Positions 1-9,312 of a stretch of 64,000 bases of DNA are shown here, piece by piece; within the stretch, counting starts at the first letter, position 1; every line of letters begins with the position of its first letter. The notes beneath the pieces were generated by a model. That model ran no database searches and had not been told where the DNA came from. It was given only the letters and a program-made list of their open reading frames with translations. The position numbers and the translations under genes were made by a program. This DNA is from Chondrus crispus (lineage: Eukaryota; Rhodophyta; Florideophyceae; Gigartinales; Gigartinaceae): positions 62,001 to 126,000 of the forward strand of contig NW_005178667.1 in assembly GCF_000350225.1 (NCBI RefSeq). Direction: 5' to 3'.

Positions 1-932
1 TGGCCGCCATGCAAGAGGCGCACGCCCTCAAGCTCATTAAGCCGGACGGTACGGTGGTGCAATCATCAGCCGACTCCGTCTTCACGGGCTCATTGGCGAA
101 CGTCCCAGTGCAAGACGTGGTGGTGCTCGGGCTGAAGATGCATCAAATCGCGTCGGTGCTCCCCGCGCTGCCAGGAATCGTAGGGGAGCACACAGTGATC
201 CTGACGACGCAAAACGGGATTCCGTGGTGGTACTTCCAGGAGTACAACGGGCCTGCCGAGTTCCGCAACCGGACGGTAGAGGCGGTGGACGCTGGCGGTG
301 CGCTCAAGACGGGGATTGATTCGGGCAAGATCATAGCCACGGTGGTGTACCCCGCGGCGCACATCTCGCGGCCGGGGGAGGTGGTGCACGTGGAGGGGGT
401 GCGGTTCCCCGTGGGCGAGCCGAGCGGGGCGACGACGGAGCGCGTGACGCGGGTGTCGGGGATGCTGGTGGCGGCCGGGTTCAAGGCGCCCGTGCTGGCG
501 GACGTGCGCGGCGAGCTGTGGCTCAAGCTGTGGGGCACGGTGGCGGTGAACCCGCTGTCGGCGCTGACGCACGCGACGCTGGACGAGCTATGCACGGTGG
601 ACTACTCGCGCGCCGTGGTGATGTCCGTGATGCGCGAGGTCGAGGCCGTGGCCGCGCGCCTCGGCTCGACGATGCGCGTCCCGATCGAGCGCCGCGTGGA
701 CGGCGCCGCGCGCGTCGGCAGGCACCGCACCTCCATGCTGCAGGACTGCGAGGCTGGCCGCGAGATGGAGGTGCAGACGATCATGGGCGCCGTCGTGGAA
801 CTCGCCGAGCTGTGTCAGGTCGACATCCCGTGCATCCGCACGGTGTACGGCACCGTCAGGATGCTCGCGCACGTGATGCGGACGCAGAGAGTGAGGATTT
901 GCCCGATTGCGTTGGATGCGGCCGGCAAGTAA
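1..932 (+). CDS. 2-dehydropantoate 2-reductase (ketopantoate reductase) family, C-terminal part
   Basis: The frame is open from the window edge, so the gene begins upstream. The visible part lacks the N-terminal Rossmann GxGxxG loop. It keeps the later landmarks of the ApbA/PanE family: a strand-end segment KMHQ followed by TTQNGIPWW (the usual QNG after the cofactor domain), a KLWGTVAVNPLSALT segment matching the conserved K..N..NPL helix of the C-terminal domain, and RTSMLQDCEAGREMEVQ, matching the S-M-L-Q-D-x-E-x-G-R signature. Family members reduce ketopantoate to pantoate with NADPH in pantothenate and CoA synthesis; relatives act on other 2-oxo acids, so the substrate is inferred. The stop is at 930-932. 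GC content is high, as in the other host genes. The first ATG at position 9 is unlikely to be the true start. Confidence 0.85.
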   Translation, partial: AAMQEAHALKLIKPDGTVVQSSADSVFTGSLANVPVQDVVVLGLKMHQIASVLPALPGIVGEHTVILTTQNGIPWWYFQEYNGPAEFRNRTVEAVDAGGALKTGIDSGKIIATVVYPAAHISRPGEVVHVEGVRFPVGEPSGATTERVTRVSGMLVAAGFKAPVLADVRGELWLKLWGTVAVNPLSALTHATLDELCTVDYSRAVVMSVMREVEAVAARLGSTMRVPIERRVDGAARVGRHRTSMLQDCEAGREMEVQTIMGAVVELAELCQVDIPCIRTVYGTVRMLAHVMRTQRVRICPIALDAAGK

Positions 933-953
933 ACAAGTTATGATGCTGTTTCC

Positions 954-995
954 CTTAGTTAAAAAGGGCTAATACTGTAGCCCTTTTTAATTAAG
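954..995. other. Hairpin just after the reductase stop codon
   Basis: Two 17-base arms (954-970 and 979-995) pair with one mismatch around an 8-base loop. The stem core is AAAAAGGGCT paired with AGCCCTTTTT. It lies 22 bases after the stop codon, so it is probably in the 3' untranslated region. Its role is unknown; in a eukaryote it should not be read as a bacterial terminator. Confidence 0.6.
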
Positions 996-1012
996 GATTT
1001 TCCCCTTAACAG

Positions 1013-1176
1013 AGCGTTGCCCGTGACGACGGCCCTGACCATGCATGCGTGTGCACAGCTGCGTGCGTGCACACGCAGCTCCCCCGCAACACGGCGTGTC
1101 CACGCGGCACACGTGCACACGTGCTGAATCTATAAACGGCCCGCCCAGTCGCGTTGCCCGTAACGAGGGCTCTGAT
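1013..1176. repeat. Short direct repeat pair in the intergenic region
   Basis: A roughly 25-base sequence beginning GCGTTGCCCGT and ending CTGA occurs near 1014-1038 and again near 1152-1176 with a few differences. Between the copies lies DNA rich in ACACGTG and GTGCACAC words. No gene was recognised between 933 and 2300. Confidence 0.5.
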
Positions 1177-1352
1177 GCGCACGCTCCCCGGCAACGAGCG
1201 TGTTGATGCTGGCATCATGGCAGCCCGATGTCAGAACCGGCAGCGGGGAAACCAGGACACGGATGGCAATTTCACATTGCCAGCATTGTCATGGCTCCCC
1301 GCTCCGGCGAGGCATGCTGTTGACAGCAGTTTGACATCAAACACTCTCGACA

Positions 1353-1457
1353 CTCTTGACTGCACTGCTCTTTTAATTCAAGAGTAACCTTAACTCAAGA
1401 GTACATTACGTTGACCCGTTGGGCTCTTGACTGCGCTGCTCTTTTAACTCAAGAGTA
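1353..1457. repeat. Two units of a 71-bp tandem repeat with internal inverted repeats
   Basis: CTCTTGACTGC followed by CTGCTCTTTTAA and TCAAGAGTA occurs at 1353-1387 and 1424-1457, 71 bases apart, with a further TCAAGAGTA copy between them near 1394. Within each unit, ACTCTTGA and TCAAGAGT can pair as a stem. The region 1458-1955 shows nothing recognisable apart from growing pyrimidine content. Confidence 0.55.
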
Positions 1458-1955
1458 CGTTGAGCCGTTGGGCGCGAGGCAGGCGGTACGGCAGGAAAAA
1501 ATGATACAGGGCAAGCGCGGATGCATCGGGGGTACACGTGGCGACTCGACAAAGGCCCGATTGTGGATTGTTGACAGTGCTGACATCAGCCGGCCCGGAA
1601 ACTGACACGTGCACACGCGTACGCGGTCGCATATAATCATAACAACAGTAACGAAAATAGCACCCCTCTGGCGCGCGACTTCTTGTGAGTGGCCGCGGGG
1701 GATTAGAAACGTGTCAGGCGGCCACGTGTCCGGAAACGGGACGGCGGATCGGGATCGCGGCGCCGCGGTCGCGATCGACAGGCAGGTGGCAGCTCTCCAA
1801 GAGCTTGGACAGCGGTGGATAAGCCAGAATCTCCTCCTGCCAGCCACGCACCAAACTCCCTCCACCAACGCCCCCACCGTGCCACCGCCCCACGGCCTCG
1901 CGCCCGCCACTCCCCCTCTCGCACTCCCGCCTCCTCTCCACTCTCCGCACCGTAC

Positions 1956-2252
1956 GTACCCTTTCGCACCCACCCCTCCCCGGCCCGCCTTAACTTACCT
2001 TCTCCCAGCATCGCCATCCCATAACCTCCCTTTCTCTTCAAGTCTGACCCCCTCCCTTCGTTTCCGCTTTCCTCCCACCCCACTGCTCGTACCCTTTCGC
2101 ACCCACCCCTCCCCCCGCCCGCCTTAACTCTTAACTTACCTTCTCCCGACACCGCCACCCCACATCCCCCCTTTCTCTTCAACCCACCCCCACCCCGACC
2201 CCCTCCCCCTCGTTTCGTTTCCGCTTCCCTCCCACTGCTCGTTCCCCCCCCC
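1956..2252 (+). promoter_or_regulatory. CT-rich leader with an imperfect tandem duplication, upstream of the J-domain gene
   Basis: The plus strand is almost entirely C and T for about 300 bases. Two imperfect copies begin GTACCCTTTCGCACCCACCC at 1956 and 2089, about 133 bases apart; each then contains a CCGCCTTAACT-type word, ACTTACCTTCTCCC and CTTTCTCTTCAA. A CT-rich stretch also precedes the start codons at 4926 and, on the minus strand, 15768, so this is probably the promoter or 5' leader of the gene at 2301. That role is inferred. Confidence 0.5.
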
Positions 2253-2300
2253 CCACCCTCCTCCTTCTTTCCCTCGCCCTGCCGCGGCCCCGCGGCACGC

Positions 2301-4535
2301 ATGGCTGACGACGCCCGCCAGCGCGCCAACGCAGCCTTCCGTCTCGGAGACTGGACCAGCGCCATCGACGGCTACTCCTCCGCCATCGACCATCTCTCGC
2401 TGTCGGGGCTGCCGGACGACAAGAAGCTCTTTTCGAACCGCTCGGCCGCGCATTACAAGCTCGCGCGCCACCTGCGCGATGCCCATTCCACGGACCGCCC
2501 GCGCATCAGCCACCATCTGGACGCCGCCGTCAAGGACGGCTCCGCCGCCGCGGAGATAGACCCCGCCTGGCCCAAGGCCTGGTGCAGGATAGGCGCCGCC
2601 CTCATCGAGAGCGAGCGCTTCATAGAGGCAAAGGAAACCCTGGAGAAGGGCTTTCAGCTCTGTCCAAATAGTGAGGATGTCGAGGTTCTGTACGAACGCG
2701 CGCTTGAGCTCTATCAGGAGTTTGAGGCCGTCAGTGTCAGGGCCTTGGGGAGGGGCACGCGCTTGCTCGCCGAGATGGACTATCGTGGCGCTGTAGCTGC
2801 CTTTTCGGCCGCTATTTCCGCATGCGAAGCAGAGGACCGCTTTCCCTCCAAGGAGATGTATGCCGCACGTTTTGATGCCTACATTGCTCTTGCCAAGAGG
2901 GAACAACAGTTTGGGGAGCCAGACACTTGCTTTGACTATGCCTTGGACGACGCCGACCGATGTATCAGGGTTGCCCCTACTTGGCCACGTAGTTGGGTTG
3001 CCAAAGGAACAGTTCTCAAGTTGACAGATAAAATGTCCGAAGCCCTCAAAGTCACAAAGAAGGGGCAGGAGTTGTGCCAAGAGGATGATGAACTCAATCA
3101 ACTGGTGAAAGACATTTCCCGTATTTTGGACGACCGGGAGCGAGAGGCACGTAACTCGAAAACTGAGTCTGCTCGAACCGCAAAGCGCAATGGCGTCGTC
3201 AAAGAGACAAGCTTGTACGATGTTTTGGGCGTCAAACCCGACGCTACGGATTCCGCCATCAAAAAGGCGTACTATCTGCAAGCGAAAAATTGTCATCCTG
3301 ATAGACATCCTGACGATCCCCAGGCCACGGAGAAGTTTCAGAAATTAGGCGAGGCTTATCAAGTACTTTCGCAGGAAGAGACACGAAACTTGTACGATTC
3401 GAATGGCATGCAAGGCTTGGACGAGAATAACGTTGAAACGATGGAGGCAAATCAACTCTTTGACATGCTATTCGGTTCCGATCAGTTTGAGTTCCTCGTT
3501 GGTGACTTGCAACTCGCTTCTTTAGCCTCTAATGTAGATGAAGACGGAAACGCCCCGGCGGAGGACTTTTTGAAGAAAATCCAAAAGCAGAGAGTTCGAA
3601 AGCTTGAGGATGAGTTGATACGAATCTTACGGCCATGGACGGATGGAGACAAGAGTGCTTTTATCCAATGGGCGTACACGAAGGCCGCGTGCATGGCCGA
3701 GTCGAACAGCGGCCCGGCAATGTTGTACACAATAGGACAGATATATGCGCGGAAGGCAGACATATATTTAGGGCGTGACCATTTGCTAGGGATTCCTGCG
3801 ATGATGAGCTCGTTTGGGTACACGACGCACAAATTGTCAACACAGATCAAAGCGTCGGGAGCTGCGTTGAAAGTGATGGACAAGCAACGCCGGATGCAGG
3901 AACGGGTCATGCGGATGGAAAAGGAAGGGCGCTCGATCGACGAAAGCGAGGCGCAACGGATGGCGCTGGACATGGTCGAAAATGCGTTTGATATGATGTG
4001 GAAAATCACTGTTGTTGATATTCAAAGCACAATCGATGAAGTGGCAAGTTTTATCCTTGACGGGAAGGATTTGCGGGACAATACAGTGGAGTTGGAATGC
4101 TTGATACAGGACCTCGACGAGGAAGGACGGTTGAGTATTACAGGACCGGGGATTTTACATGCGCCGTACACGATGGGATCTGGTACAGTGGTGGAGTCTG
4201 GTGTGGACAAGTCCAAGACACAGTCGCGGTCGATGTTAGACAATTTGGAAAAGGGAATCGAACGGTTTCTGCTTCCAAAGAAAGAGCACACGGAAGGGAA
4301 ACGGGTGAGAAAACGGGCCGACGTGCTGCATGCAAGAGCGACCGGGCTGAGAAAGCTGGGAAAGATTTTCATGCAGGTCGGCCAAGACTCGGCAGCATCA
4401 GCGGTGACGATTGGATCGGCAGCTGGAGCGGCAGCCGGAAGTGAGAACGGTGGGTCACCACGGCGAGAAGGATTTGCAGCAGATGGCGATGGTATACATA
4501 AACGAGGCAGTGAAACGAGTTCGTCGGTTTCATGA
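2301..4535 (+). CDS. Co-chaperone with TPR repeats, J domain and DnaJ-X domain
   Basis: The 744-residue product begins with TPR helices (residues about 4-160; for example RANAAFRLGDWTSAIDGYS and AEIDPAWPKAWCRIGAALI) and has a second TPR set at about 165-265. A J domain lies at about 304-370 with the HPD motif at 332-334 (NCHPDR), which stimulates Hsp70 ATPase. After it comes a region resembling the DnaJ-X domain of plant and fungal J-proteins (about 385-600), ending with the helix that contains MMWKITVVDIQST. The last 60 residues are low-complexity. No signal peptide or membrane segment is visible, so a cytosolic or nuclear Hsp70 partner is likely. The gene is uninterrupted. The ATG at 2301 directly follows the CT-rich leader and opens the first TPR helix. 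TPR plus J plus DnaJ-X in one chain is an uncommon order; which Hsp it serves is not visible. Confidence 0.85.
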   Translation: MADDARQRANAAFRLGDWTSAIDGYSSAIDHLSLSGLPDDKKLFSNRSAAHYKLARHLRDAHSTDRPRISHHLDAAVKDGSAAAEIDPAWPKAWCRIGAALIESERFIEAKETLEKGFQLCPNSEDVEVLYERALELYQEFEAVSVRALGRGTRLLAEMDYRGAVAAFSAAISACEAEDRFPSKEMYAARFDAYIALAKREQQFGEPDTCFDYALDDADRCIRVAPTWPRSWVAKGTVLKLTDKMSEALKVTKKGQELCQEDDELNQLVKDISRILDDREREARNSKTESARTAKRNGVVKETSLYDVLGVKPDATDSAIKKAYYLQAKNCHPDRHPDDPQATEKFQKLGEAYQVLSQEETRNLYDSNGMQGLDENNVETMEANQLFDMLFGSDQFEFLVGDLQLASLASNVDEDGNAPAEDFLKKIQKQRVRKLEDELIRILRPWTDGDKSAFIQWAYTKAACMAESNSGPAMLYTIGQIYARKADIYLGRDHLLGIPAMMSSFGYTTHKLSTQIKASGAALKVMDKQRRMQERVMRMEKEGRSIDESEAQRMALDMVENAFDMMWKITVVDIQSTIDEVASFILDGKDLRDNTVELECLIQDLDEEGRLSITGPGILHAPYTMGSGTVVESGVDKSKTQSRSMLDNLEKGIERFLLPKKEHTEGKRVRKRADVLHARATGLRKLGKIFMQVGQDSAASAVTIGSAAGAAAGSENGGSPRREGFAADGDGIHKRGSETSSSVS

Positions 4536-4925
4536 CAGAGCAAACGCGAGTGTGACAAGAAAATATTAGATCAAGTGATACACGCTCGAAAAGTAGGCGT
4601 GTATCTAAATTTACTGTAGGAGATGCTTAACTTTTTATGTACAGTACCAGAATTGAAAACGGACTCCCCACGTGTCGTACGTGTGAAATGACAATGACAG
4701 CGTGTCCCCGTGTCCACGTACGAAGACGGCGCAGCTCGGGAGATATTGTTGGATTCGGAATGCATGCTTCACACAGCTCTTCGGAGTGATTTTTTATTTC
4801 CTTTCGGCCTGCAGGGGGAAACCCTACCTCACCATCCCCTTTTCTCCGCCTCCTCATTCACAACTTCACACCTCCTCCGCTATCCCAGCATCGCTCGCCA
4901 GCATCACTTGCGCCATCCTTTCACT

Positions 4926-5579
4926 ATGACAGCCTTCATTCCAATTATCCCGACCGGTTCCTTCCGTGCCTCGTCCCCGCTCCGCCCTGCCGCCACCTCC
5001 CCACGTCACCGCTCCCCGCGCATGGCCTACGACCCGAGTCCGGACATCCCCCCGACCTCCAAGTATCTCTCCTTCATCCCTGTTGATCGACTAAATAAGG
5101 CCCCCGTCATCACCATAAATAACTTTTCCAACGAACAAGTCAACTCTGTCTCGGTCCGCCTCGCAGACTTCTTCCGCGACGAAGGCGCTGGCAACTCGGT
5201 CAAGGCGGGCGTCAAAATCGATGATGAGAAAGCTCCGGACGAGTCCAAATGGGCAAAGTACTACGACCCGCAAACCGTCAACGAGGCCCCCATCATTTCC
5301 ATCTACAGCAGCGTCGACGACTTGCCGTATACGAAATGGGGTGTCAGTATCATACAGACCGTTGTGCCGACTAGACTAGATGAGGGCAGGAAGTTGCTGG
5401 GAGATGTCCCACCTAACCCAGACTCGTACAAGGAGTACATCCCCAATACTAACATGGCTCCGGATATCACCGTGAGCTTGGGAGCAACAGATGAACAGTC
5501 CAATGTAACGGTCGACATGAACACCCAGTTTACATCGGAAGCTGCTGTCGAAGCCATTTTTGCCCAATTCCGGCGTTGA
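4926..5579 (+). CDS. Unknown protein with a plastid-type presequence
   Basis: The chosen ATG at 4926 gives 217 residues. The frame is open upstream to 4710, but that part is CT-rich leader and the ATG ends it. The first 40 or so residues are rich in Ser, Pro, Arg and Ala with no acidic residue until after RMAYDPS, which resembles a plastid transit peptide with cleavage near the second Met. The mature part (about 165 residues) has alternating beta-type segments such as APVITINNFSNEQ, APIISIYSSVDDLPY and APDITVSLGATDEQSNV, with no Cys and no membrane segment. I do not recognise the family. An AATAAA-type signal lies about 45 bases after the stop (near 5622). The neighbouring gene at 5918 also looks plastid-targeted. 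A role in the plastid stroma or with thylakoid complexes is only a guess. Confidence 0.75.
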   Translation: MTAFIPIIPTGSFRASSPLRPAATSPRHRSPRMAYDPSPDIPPTSKYLSFIPVDRLNKAPVITINNFSNEQVNSVSVRLADFFRDEGAGNSVKAGVKIDDEKAPDESKWAKYYDPQTVNEAPIISIYSSVDDLPYTKWGVSIIQTVVPTRLDEGRKLLGDVPPNPDSYKEYIPNTNMAPDITVSLGATDEQSNVTVDMNTQFTSEAAVEAIFAQFRR

Positions 5580-5917
5580 GTCCATATCGAAAATATGTCA
5601 AAAACAGCGCCTGTAGTGAAGCACAATAAAAGTTCTTTCTTAATCTCATCGCCCTTCTCGTCCGCCCTGCCTTTCAATGCTCTCTCCTTCCTAGACTACT
5701 CCAGCTAGTTGTTCAATGCTTGAAGTAGAAACCCAGTCCATACCTGCCAAACATGTTTTTCTTTCAAGAGCGTTGCTTGTTCGAAATATATACACATATA
5801 TTCCCAAAACAATCTCAAGTGATCTCTTCCAAAAACGAGAGGCATCGGGGAGGCTGTAAACAACAACTTCAGCGCGTGGGCCGCTCTTCTGTTATCCCGT
5901 GAACGCACTTCTAAGTC

Positions 5918-7465
5918 ATGCCATTTTCTTTCGTCTTGCCTGTCCCGCTTCCGCCCCACCGCGCGAACCAACCAACTACTTCACTCCGTGCACGGCGGTA
6001 TCGACCGGCCCGAGCTACCCTTTCGTCAAATAACTTGTACGAGGTTCTCGGCCTTCGTCCACCCAACCCCAAGTCCTCACCTTCTCTCAACGAGATTCGC
6101 AAAGCATACCTCGAGCTCGCCAAGACATTGCATCCCGATGTGACTACGGAAACCGACGCCGACGCCGGTGCCCGCTTCGAAATCATCGCGCGGGCGTGGG
6201 CTGTGCTGGGTGACCCTTCTCTACGTCAGATATACGACAGCACGGGTCATGAGGGCCTTGCCGCTATACGAAGCATCGATGACCGTGCTGCAACCGTGCG
6301 CGAGCGATACTCCGCCCTTGACGGCGAGCAACTCGATTTTCTTTCGGATACAGGCCAGCTCATAGGCGGTCTCCTGTCCCCTGCCGATGAAGCGCCTCCT
6401 GGGATGGGTGACGACGATCGCACAGGAGAAGGCAGCGAACGTGATGACGCATGTCCCCGGTCCGTGGAAGAGGCCATATGGAACATACAATTCCATGAGG
6501 ATCGATCCGTCAAGTATTATGGATTGTGGTGGATCTACAAGTTTAAGGTCAAGCAAGCTGAGAAAGCCCTGGTCAAGGTCCTGCGCACTTCGACGGAACA
6601 GACGGCCTTGGGTGGATATGGCCTGCGACGCCGAGCGGCATTGGCCCTTGGAGCTGTAGCTGCAGCTCCCACAAACGAAAATGACGCTGCAGTCCTGGCG
6701 CTGAAAGAGGCCCTCGAGAGCCCAGACTATTTCCTGAGGTATAGGGCTGCTGAGGCGCTCGCAAATATCGCACAGCGAGCAGCACTTGTCCCGGACCCCA
6801 CGACAGCGTTCCCGCAAGTAGTTGTTGATCAGCTCAAAGCAATGTTGCAGAGAGGCAAGCAATACTTGGAGGAAAAAAATGAGTCGAAGAGTGGATATAC
6901 GCAACAAGAGGGTTTGTTTGATCTTGAAAAACTCGACCCTGTCGTGCGAGAGAAGCTTGAAAAGGTATTCCAGGACAGGCGACAAAATGAAGAAAGGAGT
7001 AAGCGTACTACAATGACACCGCAACTGGGAGTTGATGAGGTCGGATCCGACACTGACGAGCCCTATGAATGGATACTGAAAGCCATCTCTGCTATAACAT
7101 CTGGTGCAGAGGCCCATGACAAGCAACTTCTAAGCGTCATTCGATCGTATAGAAACAACTCTGTTCCTCTTGTGAGGTATGCCGCCCACAAAGCACTTTA
7201 TGCACTAACAAATGACTCTATTCATGCAGAGGAAATCGTACAGGCACTTGAGTATGGTGTAGAACATCACTATTCGCAACGCGTTCTCATTCGAGATTTG
7301 GGAGACGTAGGTTATTCAAAAGGCGCTGCATCTGTAGCTTCTTGTCCTATGGTTGAAAACAGCTTCAAGATTTTCGCCCTCAAGAATATGCTTGCTAAGA
7401 AAAATCATGATCCGAAGGATGACGATGTACGAAACGTCTTGGAGCACATGGATTCGCTTTTATAA
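5918..7465 (+). CDS. Plastid-type J-domain protein fused to HEAT-like repeats
   Basis: The 515-residue product has an N-terminal basic, Ser/Pro-rich leader (1-35), a J domain at about 38-110 with HPD at 72-74 (TLHPDV) and the usual closing IYDSTGHEGL, then helical repeats. Two HEAT-like blocks are visible: about 185-295 (including RRRAALALGAVAA and FLRYRAAEALANIAQ) and about 380-475 (including LVRYAAHKALYAL). These resemble the PBS-lyase HEAT-like repeats of cyanobacterial and red-algal phycobilin lyases. The J domain should recruit an Hsp70, and the HEAT surface may bind a client. A link to phycobiliprotein assembly is inferred only from repeat type and presequence. A charged low-complexity linker (about 320-375) separates the blocks. 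The gene is uninterrupted and ends 38 bases from the convergent gene at 7504. Confidence 0.8.
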   Translation: MPFSFVLPVPLPPHRANQPTTSLRARRYRPARATLSSNNLYEVLGLRPPNPKSSPSLNEIRKAYLELAKTLHPDVTTETDADAGARFEIIARAWAVLGDPSLRQIYDSTGHEGLAAIRSIDDRAATVRERYSALDGEQLDFLSDTGQLIGGLLSPADEAPPGMGDDDRTGEGSERDDACPRSVEEAIWNIQFHEDRSVKYYGLWWIYKFKVKQAEKALVKVLRTSTEQTALGGYGLRRRAALALGAVAAAPTNENDAAVLALKEALESPDYFLRYRAAEALANIAQRAALVPDPTTAFPQVVVDQLKAMLQRGKQYLEEKNESKSGYTQQEGLFDLEKLDPVVREKLEKVFQDRRQNEERSKRTTMTPQLGVDEVGSDTDEPYEWILKAISAITSGAEAHDKQLLSVIRSYRNNSVPLVRYAAHKALYALTNDSIHAEEIVQALEYGVEHHYSQRVLIRDLGDVGYSKGAASVASCPMVENSFKIFALKNMLAKKNHDPKDDDVRNVLEHMDSLL

Positions 7466-7503
7466 CTGAGGGTTTCTCCTGAAACACTCGTGACATTGAC
7501 TAT

Positions 7504-9312
7504 TTACGAATTTATAGCCCTGGACCTTGTTCTTAATGTCTTCTTTCTCAGTTTGGAGTTGGTCCGAGCCGATGGTTTTGGAAGCCCACAGAGTAGCCGC
7601 GCATGGCGAACGACTGCTGTTGCTAGATTGCCAGCATTCGTGTCAATTCGCTGCATTAGTGCGCACGTCTTAACATGTCGTAGGTTTGCATCCCTGTAGT
7701 GCGTCAAGACGAACGAGTGAGTACTGTCAGACTGAGCATATTTTGCAGCAGCGGCCGAAAATTTTGCAAGTAGTGCAAGAGCATCATTATGTGATCTATG
7801 GTCCTCGGGATAAAAGTGCATCATGCATGCTTTGAAGCCTTCTTCGTCGGGATGGGCAATATATCTATCATAGCTCACGTGTGCTAGGTGCTTGGCCATC
7901 TTTTCGTACTCTTGTGGATAATAACCAAACGGCTGTATTTCCATCATTGTAGAGTTTTCTCGCATGAAAATCATGTTTGTGAGCAGTGGGCCGTGCCCTG
8001 CTATCCAAATATCAGTCTTCTGCATGGCATTCATGTGCCATCGCAACGATCTACTTTCTAACGTCATTGTGGATACTTTGAGTTGCAGTCGCGGAATCCG
8101 TCTAGCCTGACGTGATAAGGCTTTGCGAAGCTGAGGAATGTTCAATATGTAGCGACCAACAAGTCTACTTCTAGTCCCATCCACAAGCTTTCTATTAGAG
8201 ATCGTGACATTAATGCTGCAGTGATGGTTGCGGTCTTTCGCCTCCGCCACTAAATCGCGTGCTTTCTTTTCGATTTCATGAAGGTGAAGGAAGTGCATGT
8301 TTTGGAGATGGTCTTTTGCCACAAAGTTCTTGTTGTATGGGCCTCTTGTGAAGAGAGCTGACCGATAGCACTGCATACCTTCTTGGTTTTCATTGTCGTC
8401 TTCCATATATGTTATCTTAGCATGCTTCCCAGAGTCTGGCGGCTTCATTAGTCTTACAAACTGGCGGACCCAAGACACTCTATCGTCCATGTCTTCTATC
8501 CTTGAGTGTAAATAGACAGCTGGCCGAAAGTCTTGCGTCAGAGTAGGAAATATGTTGCAATCTGTTCCCTTCCTAGAATGACATGATTTCGTGACGTGAT
8601 GGTCTCCGTATACCAAGTCGAAGACGATAGCATTTGACATGAAGTCTTTGATAAAGTCTGGCATGCTTGGTCGTGATGTATGAATACCAACAAGTTCATA
8701 GGGGTCTAAGGGCTGCGGAGGAAAGCTATCCTCGAGAGAAAACTCCAGTTTCGAGTGACCGCAATGAAAACTGATTGTAGTGTCGTATCGCTTCATCCAT
8801 TCCGGTAGTACCAAAGTGCCATCAGGCCGAACGCATGCGTTCATCACTCGACAAATTCGAGCAGGATGGAATGCATGACTGTATGTTATCAAACCTCCGT
8901 AAACCTTCTTATCGTCGATTTCTGTAAAGAAGCGCAGCGGGACTTTACCAGATTCTTGCCCTGGAGCTGAGGCAGATGGCTCCCTTTCTCCAGATAGTTG
9001 CTCAGCTCTCTCTGCGTTAATGTTTGTCCCGTTGTCCACGCTCTCATCTAGAGTTGTATCTTTTGTCATAAAGCCTGACAACGCAACTGAATTGTCCATT
9101 TCTCGAACTACCATAACCTTTTCGAGCTGATCATGAGAAGACTGATTTGTTTTGTAAAACAATTCATTGAGTCCCATGCGTTGCAAAGCATGAAATGAAC
9201 TTCTTTTCGTCTCTTGAGGTTTTTTTGGCTGAGCTACAGGGAGACTAAGGACCACACAAAAGAAGAGAGCAATGAGCGAAACTCGTGCGGTTGTCAGGAT
9301 CCCCATGTTCAC
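7504..9312 (-). CDS. GT61-type (DUF563) glycosyltransferase, type II membrane protein
   Basis: The 602-residue product starts with a short cytoplasmic stretch and one hydrophobic segment at about 11-27 (VSLIALFFCVVLSLPVA), the layout of a Golgi type II glycosyltransferase. Near the C-terminus, DIWIAGHGPLLTNMIFM followed by ENSTMMEIQPFGYYP matches the conserved core of GT61/DUF563 enzymes (I-x-G-x-H-G-A-x-L-T-N and a following E-[IL]-x-P). GT61 members add xylose, arabinose or N-acetylglucosamine to glycans; the donor and acceptor cannot be told here. Red-algal wall galactan or N-glycan decoration is plausible. Residues 30-150 are acidic and variable, as expected of a stem. The gene converges on the J-domain gene ending at 7465. 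Confidence 0.8.
   Translation of the reverse strand: MNMGILTTARVSLIALFFCVVLSLPVAQPKKPQETKRSSFHALQRMGLNELFYKTNQSSHDQLEKVMVVREMDNSVALSGFMTKDTTLDESVDNGTNINAERAEQLSGEREPSASAPGQESGKVPLRFFTEIDDKKVYGGLITYSHAFHPARICRVMNACVRPDGTLVLPEWMKRYDTTISFHCGHSKLEFSLEDSFPPQPLDPYELVGIHTSRPSMPDFIKDFMSNAIVFDLVYGDHHVTKSCHSRKGTDCNIFPTLTQDFRPAVYLHSRIEDMDDRVSWVRQFVRLMKPPDSGKHAKITYMEDDNENQEGMQCYRSALFTRGPYNKNFVAKDHLQNMHFLHLHEIEKKARDLVAEAKDRNHHCSINVTISNRKLVDGTRSRLVGRYILNIPQLRKALSRQARRIPRLQLKVSTMTLESRSLRWHMNAMQKTDIWIAGHGPLLTNMIFMRENSTMMEIQPFGYYPQEYEKMAKHLAHVSYDRYIAHPDEEGFKACMMHFYPEDHRSHNDALALLAKFSAAAAKYAQSDSTHSFVLTHYRDANLRHVKTCALMQRIDTNAGNLATAVVRHARLLCGLPKPSARTNSKLRKKTLRTRSRAINS

Noticed and set aside
90-595. Long minus-strand frames opposite the ketopantoate reductase
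   Set aside because: Shadows of a GC-rich gene; the plus-strand frame carries the family signatures.
1703-2365. A 220-codon Gly/Arg-rich minus-strand frame
   Set aside because: It is the reverse reading of the CT-rich leader and the start of the TPR/J-domain gene; low-complexity only.
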